DNA of 64,000 nt from Chloroflexi bacterium AL-N1 (GCA_013122435.1 WYDT01000011.1:154994-218993), one strand, 5' to 3'. Positions 25,183 to 35,492 are shown, counted from the first letter of the stretch. Numbers and translations are program-made. The notes: generated by a model not told the origin, from the letters alone.

Positions 25183-26437
25183 GTGGTTCCCTCATTGTGT
25201 CTAGTTGAAACAGTTGCTGCACTGACTGGGCAAACTGAAGTCCCAGATCAGGATCTTTCATGGTTTTAATAGGTTGATGCAGTAATTTATTGATAATTGA
25301 CGAACTCAAGGTGCGAATAGCCTCCTGTTCACGAGCTGAGAGTTCTGGCAAGCGTGCCAGCGTACGTTCTATCTCAGCCTCGCAGATGGCCTCAGCACGT
25401 TCACGTAGTGCACGGATAGTCGGCACAACCTGCTGAGCATTCCACCAATCCATAAATTTTTGCACTTCGTCCTCTACCAGCAACGCAGCACGTTGTACTT
25501 CTGTTGCACGCATAGAACGATTTGTCTCACATATCTCTTGCATCCCGTCAACATCGATCAACGCGACACCGGACAGTTCTTGAATATGTGGATCAACATC
25601 ACGTGGTACGGCCAGATCGACAATAACAAGCGGTTGTGTGCGTGCATCCACCGCCTCTGCCATAGCGTCATAGCTAATAATATATCCTGGTGCCGAAGTG
25701 CAACTGATAATTACATCACTAGACTGCATTGCCACTTCAAGTTGCTCAATGGAAAGTGACTCAACACCATAGCGCGTCGCGACATGTGCGGCACGTGATT
25801 CGGTGCGGCTCATTACATGGATCGTTACGTCTTCACCGTGCAGATGTTTGAGGGCAAGTTCACCCATACGTCCTGCACCAATGATAAGAAAACGATGTCC
25901 TGTAAGACAACCAAGTGTCTGCTGCACAAAATCAAGACCGACCGAAACAACCGATACATGGCTGCGCGCAAGACCTGTCCGTGTGCGTGCAATTTTACCG
26001 GCGGTGAGTGCACTATCTACTAGGCGGCGTAAAACACCACCAAGAATGCCAGCATCCTTTGCTGTCGCCATTGCATGCTTGATTTGATTCACGATTTGTG
26101 TTTCGCCAAGCACCATCGAGTCAAGCCCCGCCGCCAGATGAAAGATGTGGCGAATGGCTTCGATGTCTGTGCGTATCTCAATAGAAGGTGCTATCTCATC
26201 GAGAGAGATGTTATGCCAATCCGCGAAGAATCGTAAGAGCGCCTGGTCAACACCTTTATGATTGTCATCAAACGCATACACTTCTACCCGATTACAAGTT
26301 GAAAGAATAAATCCCTCAGCAACATATGTTTGCAATGTAGCAAGTGCTGCAGGAAGATCGGCATCGCTAAATGTAAGATGTTCACGTACCTCAACAGATA
26401 CATTTCTTTGATGGAGACTTATACAGACAAGTTGCAC
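25157..26437 (-). CDS. hemA: glutamyl-tRNA reductase
   Basis: Reduces glutamyl-tRNA to glutamate-1-semialdehyde, the first step and usual control point of C5 heme synthesis. The active-site cysteine is in ILSTCNRVEVYA. GLDSMVLGETQIVNQIKHA, HVSVVSVGLDFV, the NADPH loop GAGRMGELALKHL and the C-terminal dimerisation helix follow. Length 426 residues is normal. The start codon is GTG at 26437. It follows the MerR-like regulator gene by about 95 bases and overlaps hemQ. Confidence 0.97.
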   Translation of the reverse strand: MQLVCISLHQRNVSVEVREHLTFSDADLPAALATLQTYVAEGFILSTCNRVEVYAFDDNHKGVDQALLRFFADWHNISLDEIAPSIEIRTDIEAIRHIFHLAAGLDSMVLGETQIVNQIKHAMATAKDAGILGGVLRRLVDSALTAGKIARTRTGLARSHVSVVSVGLDFVQQTLGCLTGHRFLIIGAGRMGELALKHLHGEDVTIHVMSRTESRAAHVATRYGVESLSIEQLEVAMQSSDVIISCTSAPGYIISYDAMAEAVDARTQPLVIVDLAVPRDVDPHIQELSGVALIDVDGMQEICETNRSMRATEVQRAALLVEDEVQKFMDWWNAQQVVPTIRALRERAEAICEAEIERTLARLPELSAREQEAIRTLSSSIINKLLHQPIKTMKDPDLGLQFAQSVQQLFQLDTMREPHVIEPRKC

Positions 26438-26532
26438 AGATAGCCTGACCTCTCTGTTAAAACAATTTCAATCAACAATACACATGTGAACAGGTGACAC
26501 AAGCACCTAAAACGACTCACGAAGCATAAACA

Positions 26533-27180
26533 CTAGAGTGCAATGTGCCCCGTTTCATAGCCAGTAATCACACCCAGTAGAACCGCATCCATAAACTGTC
26601 CAATCCGAGCATGGAGTTCGGCAGCTTCAACCAGATCGGTTGGTTGAGCAATGCCGGGAAGAGGCATGGCGAGTTGAGAAAAGGAACGGCGAAAGAACAA
26701 AAACGCCTCAACAGTATCATGCATGCTAACATCGGCTTGCTGCGTTTCATGCCCGTAGTGCTCACCAATGATACGTGCTTCATCGAGAAAACGTTCATCA
26801 TCTTCACGTCGGTTAATGTACTGAATAAGCAATCCCAGTAACTGTTGGCCCAAGCCACGCATCCGACTGGCATCTGAGCGAGCCGCAAGACGTGTATGCC
26901 ATTCTTGTCGCGCAAGTTCATGCTCATTCACACCCCAGTTAGTTGACTTCGATCGGGGTGCAGTCCGCGACGGGAGGCGTGATTGATCCGAATGTATCAG
27001 TTGCTCTACCGCAATACGCGAAAAACGCCGATGCCCACCAAGCGTTTTTTTCATCGGCACACGTCCACTGTCACCCCAGCGCCGCAGGGTGGAGGCAGCT
27101 ACTCCGAGCAAACTACTGGCCTCTTGGAGCGAGAGCCACTGCTCATTCATTTCGTCTACACTTGTGTTATGAGATTTCAT
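26533..27180 (-). CDS. MerR-like helix-turn-helix regulator inside the heme cluster
   Basis: About 215 residues from ATG 27180. Residues about 12-60 are a winged helix-turn-helix of the MerR/excisionase type (WLSLQEASSLLGVAASTLRRWGDSGRVP, then GGHRRFSR). After a basic linker a helical C-terminal domain of about 110 residues follows (LGQQLLGLLIQYINRREDDERF, HDTVEAFLFFRRSF); no metal-ligand cysteines or B12 motif are present. An upstream frame extension to 27414 would overlap hemY and is rejected. Its place between hemY and hemA makes it a candidate regulator of the heme operon (inference). The signal sensed is unknown. Confidence 0.8.
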   Translation of the reverse strand: MKSHNTSVDEMNEQWLSLQEASSLLGVAASTLRRWGDSGRVPMKKTLGGHRRFSRIAVEQLIHSDQSRLPSRTAPRSKSTNWGVNEHELARQEWHTRLAARSDASRMRGLGQQLLGLLIQYINRREDDERFLDEARIIGEHYGHETQQADVSMHDTVEAFLFFRRSFSQLAMPLPGIAQPTDLVEAAELHARIGQFMDAVLLGVITGYETGHIAL

Positions 27181-27235
27181 ATAAAATGTTTCAAAACTAC
27201 CAAATATACCAAAAATGCCAAATTTACTATAGATC
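27181..27235 (-). repeat. phased TTTGG(T/C)A repeats before the MerR-like gene
   Basis: Reading the minus strand, three TTTGG(C/T)A copies follow each other at about helical spacing (TTTGGCA, TTTGGTA, TTTGGTA), then a related TTTTGAAAC. The stretch is AT-rich and directly precedes the regulator start. It could be an operator array or bent DNA. Confidence 0.45.
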
Positions 27236-27304
27236 ATGAGAAGTAGTCTCGTCAATAACAGACCGATTACAAATACGATACAACTACTGAGCAAATTACC
27301 AATT

Positions 27305-28792
27305 CTAGATACTAACAGGAAATCGTTCTTGTATGTGTGCAATAGCTTGTGCAGCTGCATCTTTACCCTGCTTGACACAATCAGGGATACCAACGCCATG
27401 ATAGGCGCTACCACTCAGGTAGAAACCTGCCGGGCATAATGCCGCAAGCTGTGTCATGTGGTCAAGATGTCCAACATCGTATTGGGGTTGGGCATCAGGC
27501 CAACGATAGATACGACTAAAGATGGGATCTGCGTCAATTTTAAGCATAGATCGGAGTTCTTCGCGCACAATGTTCAGCATTTCTGCATCATCGCGTTGCA
27601 TCATCTCAGGTGTGCGTGAGCCACCAACGAAGACACGTACGAGTGCATGATCATCTGGTGCGCGATGGGCAAATTTGCGTGACGTCATAGTACAGGCATT
27701 GATGCGACGTCGCTCTGTGCGCGGAATGACCAGCCCAAAGCCCTTGAGTGGTTCACCGACATCACTATGTCGATAGGCTAATGAGACAGTGGCTGTCGAG
27801 ACATAGCGAATGCGACGAAGCCCCTCAGCAAGTGCTGGTTGGAATTTCTCGACCAGATCGGCAGTAATGTAGGACGGAGTCGTTACGACGACGGCGTCGG
27901 CCTGGAGTGTCTCACGATTATCAAGAGTGATATGGTAGGCTGCCTCAGCATTATCAGGCGTATGAACAAGGGCTGTAACACCGCAACCAGTGAGCACATC
28001 GCATTGCACCTGGGTTTTGAGTGCCTGCACCAGCTCTTCAATACCACCACGTAACGACACAAAAGGACTGGTAGCTGCCTGAGGCTTACCCTGTGACTGT
28101 TTCCTTTGGCGACGCATCGCCAGCATACCACGGGTAAGGCTTCCATACTTTTCTTCCATGGTACGAAAACGGGGGAATGTTGCCAGTAAACTTTGTCGTT
28201 CAGCTGCCGAACTATGGATACCTGACAGCAACGGCTCACCAATTCTATCTAGGGCTTCATTTCCTAAACGACGCCGCATAAATTCTGCCAGTGTTTCATC
28301 GGCACCATCACGTTTGGGAGGAATGAAGAGATCCATGGCCATTCGCAATTTACCCAGAGGTGAAATCATTGGCGAGAGTGCAAATGGCAGAATTTTCGTC
28401 GGAACAATCAACTGAAGGCCATCGGGCATAGCGCACAGTTTACCCTTGAGTAAGACATAGACTTTTTGTTGTTCACGATTGGGCATCATCAGTTGATCTG
28501 ACAGACCCAGATCATGAACCAGCTCGACACCCCAGGGTTTCTGTGCAACAAACGAGTCAGGTCCACCCTCAATAAGAAACCCCCCATGCTGATCGATCTT
28601 TTCAGTGAGGATTTTGCCCCCAAGCCGATCACTACGCTCAATCAATGTGCATGTAACTGCTACACCTTGCGTTTTCGCCATGCGTTCAAGGTAAAATGCA
28701 GTACTTAAACCTGTGATACCACCACCTATGATAACAATGCGAGAGGAATGAGAGGTACTGGTGAGATCATCGAGTGTGGCAACAGCACTCAT
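27305..28792 (-). CDS. hemY: HemY-type porphyrinogen oxidase (coproporphyrinogen III oxidase, CgoX)
   Basis: An FAD-dependent oxidase that aromatises the porphyrinogen ring using oxygen. The FAD-binding start is IVIIGGGITGLSTAFYLER, followed by RLGGKI and the C-terminal FAD motif YLSGSAYHGVGIPDCVKQGKDA. The length of 495 residues is typical. In a cluster with hemQ and no hemN or hemF, it is most likely a coproporphyrinogen oxidase forming coproporphyrin III; protoporphyrinogen oxidase activity is the alternative. It is the first gene after the strong promoter at 28837-28865. Confidence 0.93.
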   Translation of the reverse strand: MSAVATLDDLTSTSHSSRIVIIGGGITGLSTAFYLERMAKTQGVAVTCTLIERSDRLGGKILTEKIDQHGGFLIEGGPDSFVAQKPWGVELVHDLGLSDQLMMPNREQQKVYVLLKGKLCAMPDGLQLIVPTKILPFALSPMISPLGKLRMAMDLFIPPKRDGADETLAEFMRRRLGNEALDRIGEPLLSGIHSSAAERQSLLATFPRFRTMEEKYGSLTRGMLAMRRQRKQSQGKPQAATSPFVSLRGGIEELVQALKTQVQCDVLTGCGVTALVHTPDNAEAAYHITLDNRETLQADAVVVTTPSYITADLVEKFQPALAEGLRRIRYVSTATVSLAYRHSDVGEPLKGFGLVIPRTERRRINACTMTSRKFAHRAPDDHALVRVFVGGSRTPEMMQRDDAEMLNIVREELRSMLKIDADPIFSRIYRWPDAQPQYDVGHLDHMTQLAALCPAGFYLSGSAYHGVGIPDCVKQGKDAAAQAIAHIQERFPVSI

Positions 28793-28836
28793 AAACGATC
28801 CAATTCTATCAAAACTGTCATAACTCTTAGGGTCCT

Positions 28837-28865
28837 AGTATATCGGATTAGAAACACTGTGTCAA
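28837..28865 (-). promoter_or_regulatory. promoter of the heme cluster
   Basis: Minus-strand TTGACA (28865-28860), a 17-base spacer and TATACT (28842-28837). This is a near-consensus vegetative promoter with a leader of about 40 bases to hemY. It is the best promoter in the window. Confidence 0.75.
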
Positions 28866-28935
28866 CGTTCACAAAGTTACGACAAATGGTGTGCAATCCC
28901 TGGATGGTTGACGTAAGTAGTAGCTACAACGAAAA

Positions 28936-28959
28936 GCGAGCAGACCTGATGCTGCTCGC
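28936..28959 (-). terminator. terminator after the cytochrome-like pseudogene
   Basis: GCGAGCAG and CTGCTCGC form a perfect 8-pair stem with an 8-base loop. On the minus strand it is followed by TTTTCG. It lies about 85 bases past the end of the pseudogene. Confidence 0.6.
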
Positions 28960-29043
28960 CTGATCTACGCTATAACCTGTTCTTCCCTTTTCTAATGGTT
29001 ACTCTCTTAACGAGTCCCATGGTCGTTTGCCTCCTGGCCATGT

Positions 29044-31275
29044 CTATTCACACCAATCTATTAAATCATCAAGTACGTCAGAATTGACACCATTTTCGCG
29101 GAGACGTGGAATGACTCGATAGAAATTATCGGCATGCCAGTTGGCAGGGATCTCAAAAATACGCCCCTGCCCATGTGGAACATCCATAGGGCGATAATTG
29201 GGTGATTCGATACAATACCAGGTGGATATATTCTTTATATTATGGTCACAACGTACCCATTCATCTTGTGGAATCGCTGTAGTTACTTCGAGAAATTCAC
29301 GCAACATCAAACTCACAACACGCACTCGCAAACCAGGTTCATAGGCATTAAGTTCATCCATTATGCTGGTATCGCCATGCGGTGTGCTATAGAGCCCCCA
29401 TGGATGGGTGATCCGTAACTGCCATCTGTCAAGTTTTGGACCGACACCATTGTTTCGATTTTGATACCCTTTGATCAAACTTTGGATATATCGTAGTGGA
29501 TGCTCAACACCTGATACATCTGATAGTTCGTAGATATGAAGAAATTGGCAGGGCCAATCTTGTGGTTGAACATTTACCTCTTGACGTTGGCCACTGTTGA
29601 TCGTCATCTGTAATTGATACCAAACCGAGGATTGATACTTTCCAACAACCAGTGGTTGACCCCCTGATGTTTTGATATCACCGGCCACAATATGGTGAAC
29701 AAGTGGATGTACCGACTGTGCATACATCGGCCACGCACGGCTTTCGCCTGCTGGTAAGACCTGTGGAGATTTGTCTTCCAGGTTATACTCCTGCACGATT
29801 TCCCATTGTTTTGTAGCACTCCACTTAGCGAGGTTCAGTTTGGCCTGTTCGCGTGCAGTACGTTCACTCACAGATGATCGACGGTTTTGAATGACATGTT
29901 TTAACACTGTACTGTCTAAAGAGCGCCATTGTGAACCACCCAATGAGGAGTCTATCCGGCCTTCAGCCAGGAAACCACGACTCTTCTGATTGATCTCACT
30001 AGTAAGGTACATAAACCGATTTGGTTGTTCCGGAAGTTACTCAACGCCCTTTTCCTCAAACTCCTGCTGCGTTTCAAGATAGGCTTGCTGTGGGGAAGGC
30101 CCATTAACACCGCCGACAAATATATCGCCCCATAAATCAAGTGGATGGACCTCTGGTAACCATGCATTGCAGTCTGGGAACTGCATAGCGACCGGGATTT
30201 CACGTATATTCAAAGTGCCTTTGGTATCTGCAACCTGATGAATTGCCTGTGGTGTAGTTCCGTCAGGGAACACATAGGCAAGCATCTGCATCTCGCTCAA
30301 GTACCACATTGATACCAGCTCACGCTGCCCACATCTGCACAGGTTGGCTATCCAGCCCTGGGCCAGGTTGATATGGAGGATTCCACGGACGTCCAGGGTT
30401 AGGAACATCGAACGGATATAGCTGGCAATTTGCTGGCCCTGCTTCTCACTCAGACCATGAAACTGGCTACGAGCTACGATTGACCATTTTGAGTAATTGA
30501 AATACTTCAAATCTCGACCATCCTGAGCATGACAACGGGCACAACGCGCTTTGATAGCACGATTCGGAGCGAGGGGCGACTCGATCAATTGGGCCTCTTC
30601 CCACAACTGTTTCCCTTCAGCAATATCTGCAGGGTTGTTTAATGGAGGGTGTCAATTTGCGACCTTTTCTTGCTCACAGGCACTATCTGGCAGCACAAAG
30701 TTACCGTCCCGCAAGAAATTCAGGCCAATGACGCGATAACCAGAGGTAGCACCATCCGTTCCGTTAAAACAAAACATAAGCGTATTCGCACCGCTTTCTA
30801 GTCCGGTGATGGGAACGCGCATGCGAACAGTATAAAAGCCACCACCAATACCACCATAGTTTTTTTCAGGGCCAATGACTGTTACCGTATCGTTATTGAG
30901 ATTAATCCATGTACCGTCATTGATACACGCTGGCTTTATCTCCTCCCCCATCAGTATACCCCGGGCGATGGACACGTAACCATAACTGATCGATCTTGTC
31001 AGGGTTATCGAAATGAATGCTAACTGACTTGGTATACCCGTCTGATCCCAGCACTTCAATCGGCAAATGGATCGTCTCTGCACCGATCTGGTCTGCCTTA
31101 ACCTTCCCTGTCTGGATCATAGGCAAAAGGTATTGGCCATCTCCACATTATTACTGAGTTGCTGTGTCTGAGCATACAGATGATGACCAGATGATTGGGC
31201 TGGTGTACGCGCAGTAACTATGGTCAGAAGTGTCACACATATGATTGTAGTACTGATAATAATGGCACGTTGCAT
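29044..31275 (-). pseudogene. decayed exported cytochrome c-like protein
   Basis: Remains of one exported protein of about 740 codons. A signal peptide starts at ATG 31275 (MQRAIIISTTIICVTLLTIV) after GGAAGGG. The frame then breaks near 31115 and again near 30935, hits an in-frame TGA at 30652-30654, shifts between about 30400 and 30270, and meets a TAA at 30037-30039; the final 322 codons are open. Translation across the breaks gives continuous protein sense, including a heme-binding CARCH with the preceding helix, then VPNPGRPWNPPYQPGPG in the shifted frame. It was probably an electron-transfer or multidomain cytochrome c protein. Neighbours are intact, which argues for true decay. Confidence 0.8.
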
Positions 31276-31635
31276 AGATTTTCCCTTCCACAAAAAAGTT
31301 GGGTATACAAGATTTTCAGTAAGCCCTTACAAAACCTATTTCACCCTTTTGTTTACCAAAATAAATAGCAATACTGTGACGAACGCTCATATGCAAGCGC
31401 ACAATCTTAATAAACAAAAACTATTCTGGCATACGTTACTAACAATAAGAGTGCTTTTGTGACCGCATACGCAGATCGCCCCACCACATCAGATTATTAT
31501 CATTGCACTTTATGACACCATCCGTTAATCTACGCCAGGCATTGTACTCCCAAACAGACCCTGCATGTCTGAAGAGATAGAAGAAGATGTTTGTCAGCAC
31601 AGTGATCGCCCACAACACATCTTTGAGGATCTTAC
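31276..31635. other. divergent intergenic region, AT-rich
   Basis: This 360-base stretch separates the minus-strand pseudogene from alr. It is AT-rich at its left end. No gene, RNA or convincing promoter pair was found. Confidence 0.4.
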
Positions 31636-32778
31636 ATGGATGAATTGTTTTCTGTTATGACGACGGATCGTCTCGCATGGGTAGAAGTTGATGAAAACGC
31701 AATTGAACAGAACACCCAACTTTTATGTCAGTACATCGGATCTGATGTCGCTCTTTTTGGCGTCGTGAAAGCTGATGCCTATGGCCATGGTGCCTTGATC
31801 GCGACACAAGCGATGCTGGCTGGTGGTGCAACCGGATTAGCGGTTGCCACTGTTGGCGAGGGGCGTCGTTTGCGTGAAGCCGAGATTAACGCTCCCATTC
31901 TGGTTTTGGAATATATCCCACCAGAACAAGTCGAAGAGGCACTCCGCTACGATCTGACCCTTACGATCAGCGCGCCCGAAACCTTTTACGCTGCTGCATA
32001 TGTCGGACGCGTATCAGGTCGACCGGTGAAAGCACACCTTAAAATCGAGACAGGTATGCATCGCGTTGGCTTCCTCCCGGGTGAGGTTGTTGCATTTCTC
32101 GACAGGGTACAGGCTGTGGATGGGGTTATCTGGGAGGGTATCTACACTCACTTTGCAACCGCAGATGAGCCGCTACGCCCTGAGACAGATCAACAGATCA
32201 GCCAGTTTCAGGCAGTTTTGGAGACTCTCGATACAAGAGGATGGCGATTTCCTATTATCCACTCGTGCAACAGTGCTGGAACACTCTGTTTCCCACCGTA
32301 TCACTATAATGCCGTACGCGCTGGCATTGCGCTCTACGGTGCTGCCCCCAGTGATGAAGTTAGTCTCCCTTCAGGATTTCGACCGGCGCTTTCCTTTCAT
32401 GCGCGCGTAGTGCGCGTTGCTACAGTCCCTGATGGCAGCCCCATCTCTTATGGTGGTCGCTATATCACCCAGGGTACCACTCGCATCGCAACCATTGCCG
32501 CAGGATACGCCGATGGTGTTCGGCGCAGCCCTCCGTGGCGTGAGGTACTAGTCCATGGTCAACGTGCGCCCATCGTTGGTCGCATCTGCATGGACTATGC
32601 AATGGTAGATGTAACTCACATCCCAGAAACAGTGGCAGGGGATGTTGTTATCCTGTTAGGTGAGCAAGATGGTGCAACGATTACGGCAGAGGAAGTGGGG
32701 CAGTGGCTCGATACCAGTGCATACGAGGTACTGACCACTATTGCCCCAGGTGAGCCACGTATATACAAACTCAAATAG
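31636..32778 (+). CDS. alr: alanine racemase
   Basis: Makes D-alanine for peptidoglycan. The PLP lysine is in FGVVKADAYGHG. The substrate-side tyrosine and following residues are in IAAGYADGVRRSP; IVGRICMDYAMVDV and the C-terminal YEVLTTI complete the fold. At 380 residues it has family length. GAGGATC lies just before the ATG. It is monocistronic and convergent with an SDR gene 4 bases away. No D-Ala ligase or murF is nearby. Confidence 0.95.
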   Translation: MDELFSVMTTDRLAWVEVDENAIEQNTQLLCQYIGSDVALFGVVKADAYGHGALIATQAMLAGGATGLAVATVGEGRRLREAEINAPILVLEYIPPEQVEEALRYDLTLTISAPETFYAAAYVGRVSGRPVKAHLKIETGMHRVGFLPGEVVAFLDRVQAVDGVIWEGIYTHFATADEPLRPETDQQISQFQAVLETLDTRGWRFPIIHSCNSAGTLCFPPYHYNAVRAGIALYGAAPSDEVSLPSGFRPALSFHARVVRVATVPDGSPISYGGRYITQGTTRIATIAAGYADGVRRSPPWREVLVHGQRAPIVGRICMDYAMVDVTHIPETVAGDVVILLGEQDGATITAEEVGQWLDTSAYEVLTTIAPGEPRIYKLK

Positions 32779-32781
32779 TGC

Positions 32782-33501
32782 TTACATATCCAGTTGACGC
32801 GGCATAATCGATAAATTATCGATCCGTACCGAGGATGGCAGTGTGCAGGTCCACAACACCGTCTCCGCCACATCCTGCGCCGACATCAGTTGACGACGAA
32901 TTTCATCACTCGGATTGAGTGGGTAAATATCCGTATTGATCAGGCCAGGGAAAACAGTAGTCACATAGATGTTGTATGGCCGCAACTCGAGACTGAGCGA
33001 TTGCGAAAGGCCATCAAGCGCAAATTTTGCTGCACAGAACGGCGCAATATTTGCAACGCCTTCCTTACCGACTCGTGAACTAATGTTGATAATCGTACCA
33101 CTTCGCTGCTGTTTCATGTAGGGGATAACGGCACGCGTCATATAGAAACAACCACTCAGATTCGTATCAATAACCGTATGGAACTCCGTATCGCTAAACT
33201 GTTCTAGGGGTGCCACTTTTAACATAACACCCACACTATTCACCAGAATATCGATACGACCCAACAAGTTTTGAACACTTTCCACCAGTCGTTCTACCTG
33301 AACAGGATCAGTAACATCGGTTGGTAATGCCAGTGCATGTCCACCACTATGGGCAATCTCACTTACTAACTCCTCCAGCTTATCTGGTCGACGTGCTGCC
33401 GCAGCAACTGATGCTCCTTCACGGGCTAACAAACGTGCCGTCTCATAGCCAACACCACTGGATGCCCCTGTCACAATTGCCACTCGCCCTTGTAACTTCA
33501 T
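32782..33501 (-). CDS. SDR-family protein lacking the catalytic tyrosine
   Basis: A 239-residue short-chain dehydrogenase/reductase fold. The cofactor loop TGASSGVG, the NSVGVM segment (in place of NNAG) and the serine in INISSRVGKEG are visible. The YxxxK catalytic pair reads FCAAK, so the tyrosine is phenylalanine while the lysine remains. This should cripple classical oxidoreductase chemistry; the protein may be a nucleotide-binding regulator or use another residue. The start is ATG 33501, preceded by GAGGA; the longer frame to 33543 has no support. Substrate unknown. Confidence 0.85.
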   Translation of the reverse strand: MKLQGRVAIVTGASSGVGYETARLLAREGASVAAAARRPDKLEELVSEIAHSGGHALALPTDVTDPVQVERLVESVQNLLGRIDILVNSVGVMLKVAPLEQFSDTEFHTVIDTNLSGCFYMTRAVIPYMKQQRSGTIINISSRVGKEGVANIAPFCAAKFALDGLSQSLSLELRPYNIYVTTVFPGLINTDIYPLNPSDEIRRQLMSAQDVAETVLWTCTLPSSVRIDNLSIMPRQLDM

Positions 33502-33836
33502 GGTAATCCTCGTTTTCACTCTTATAAAGCGCTTTACGCGCACTTTCAGGGAAATATTTTGCTGCTCTGCTGGATTATACCACTCCTTGCTTGCCGATCA
33601 AATGCCATCACCATAGATCAAGATTATAATTGTATGTGCAAAATAGCGTAAAAAAGGGTATAATCTATGAGCTTTCACGAAAAATCACGGATTGATGTAG
33701 TCATAGCAGACAAACAGTACTGCAGTAACTGCCTCTAACATTTTCGAGAAGTTTCGTTTTATATTGCCCAATGATCGTGCAAGTATTTAGCTTGTACGTT
33801 GTTATTTGCCTTGCTCATTATTAAGGATTGTATACT

Positions 33837-35468
33837 GTGATAACACGTTTTGATCAGTTTGACTTGAGTGAACCAACACTGCGTGCCATTCAAGAACTTA
33901 ACTACAAAGAACCAACACCGATTCAGGCACGTACCATTGGTCCGCTTATGGACCATAAAGATGTGATCGCCCAAGCGCAAACTGGTACCGGCAAAACTGC
34001 CGCTTTTGCCCTCCCAATAATCGAATCGCTGAAACCAGAGACGCAACACCCCCAAGCCCTGGTACTCACACCAACCCGCGAACTTGCGATGCAGGTGGCT
34101 GAGGCCTTTCGATCCTATGGTAAATATCAACATCTTTCTATTGTGCCTGTGTATGGTGGACAACCTATTACGCGCCAATTTCGTGCTCTGAAACAAGGTG
34201 TGCAAGTTGTGGTAGGCACACCTGGGCGCATTCTTGACCATATCAATCGCGGTACACTCAAACTGGAACATGTGCAGATGGTCGTACTCGATGAAGCCGA
34301 CGAAATGCTTGACATGGGTTTTATCGAGGATATCGAGTCAATTCTCCGCGAAACGCCTGATGAGCGACAGACTGCGCTGTTCTCTGCCACGATGCCCGCC
34401 CCCATTATTAAGCTAGCCAAACGCTACATGCATACCCCTGAACACATTAAGGTCGAAACCCAGCAAGTCACGGTGCCGCAAGTTCGCCAGATTTATCTTG
34501 ATGTAGGGCCACGCGCTAAACTCGATGTGCTCATACGCATCCTCGATTTTGAACAACCGGAGTCAGCGATTATTTTCTGTCGTACCAAAAGTGAGGTCGA
34601 CTCACTTGGCGAACGCTTGGTTGCACGTGCATTTGCCGCTGAAACCCTCCATGGCGATCTGAGTCAGATTCAACGAGATCGCGTGATGGGGCGCTTTCGG
34701 ACTAGTCAGGTAAAGCTGTTAATCGCTACTGATGTCGCCGCACGTGGCCTTGATATCGATCATGTGTCGCATGTTGTCAACTATGATATTCCGCTTTCGC
34801 CTGATGTGTACGTGCATCGTATCGGGCGTACCGGACGAGCAGGTCGTATTGGGTCTGCTGTCACCTTGATCTATCCACGTGAACGACGATCACTGAAGTC
34901 CATTGAGCGTATGATTGGAGCACCCATTGAGCGCTTAAAGCTTCCCACGTTGGCTGATATTGCGGCCAAACGACAGGAGCGTTTCAAAACAACCCTCGAG
35001 TCGACCATAGCAGACGAGGATCTTGATCCATATATGCGAATGGCCGAGGCGTTAATTGAGCAGCACGATCCGGTCAAAGTAGCCGCAGCCGCATTCAAGA
35101 TACTTCTGGGCAATAGTTTGGAAGAAGGGGAAGATATACTTGCAGCACAGGAGCCCAAGCTAAGAGAAGAATACATCAATGAGTCACCTAAGAATCACCA
35201 CCGACGCAAGCCCAGTGTTGACTCTGGTATGACCCGCCTCTTTCTCGATGTAGGCAGCAATGATGGCGTCCGTCCAGGTGATATTGTTGGTGCAATTGCA
35301 AATGAAGCTGGTATTCCAGGCCGTGCGATTGGCGAGATTGAGCTATTTGAACGTTTTTCATTTGTGGATGTGCCGACCAAGCAATCGAAAAAGATCCTGC
35401 GCGCCTTAAGCAAAACCCGTGTACGTGGTAATAAAATCGCACCCAGTGTGGCCAAACCTAAACGCTAG
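33837..35468 (+). CDS. DEAD-box RNA helicase
   Basis: An ATP-dependent RNA helicase of the DeaD/CshA group, 543 residues from GTG 33837. Ordered motifs: Q motif PTPIQ, I AQTGTGKT, Ia PTRELA, Ib TPGR, II VLDEADEML, III SAT, IV IIFCRTK, V ATDVAARGLDID, VI HRIGRTGRAG. The C-terminal about 80 residues (MTRLFLDVGSNDGVRPGDIVGAIANEAG) are a DbpA-type RNA-binding domain, implying ribosome assembly or cold-shock RNA work. The GTG start is preferred because AAGGA sits 9 bases upstream; a TTG at 33828 is too close to it. A TATAAT at 33659-33664 may serve as the -10. Confidence 0.93.
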   Translation: MITRFDQFDLSEPTLRAIQELNYKEPTPIQARTIGPLMDHKDVIAQAQTGTGKTAAFALPIIESLKPETQHPQALVLTPTRELAMQVAEAFRSYGKYQHLSIVPVYGGQPITRQFRALKQGVQVVVGTPGRILDHINRGTLKLEHVQMVVLDEADEMLDMGFIEDIESILRETPDERQTALFSATMPAPIIKLAKRYMHTPEHIKVETQQVTVPQVRQIYLDVGPRAKLDVLIRILDFEQPESAIIFCRTKSEVDSLGERLVARAFAAETLHGDLSQIQRDRVMGRFRTSQVKLLIATDVAARGLDIDHVSHVVNYDIPLSPDVYVHRIGRTGRAGRIGSAVTLIYPRERRSLKSIERMIGAPIERLKLPTLADIAAKRQERFKTTLESTIADEDLDPYMRMAEALIEQHDPVKVAAAAFKILLGNSLEEGEDILAAQEPKLREEYINESPKNHHRRKPSVDSGMTRLFLDVGSNDGVRPGDIVGAIANEAGIPGRAIGEIELFERFSFVDVPTKQSKKILRALSKTRVRGNKIAPSVAKPKR

Positions 35469-35492
35469 TATGTCTTGTTGAAGGAGACAGCG

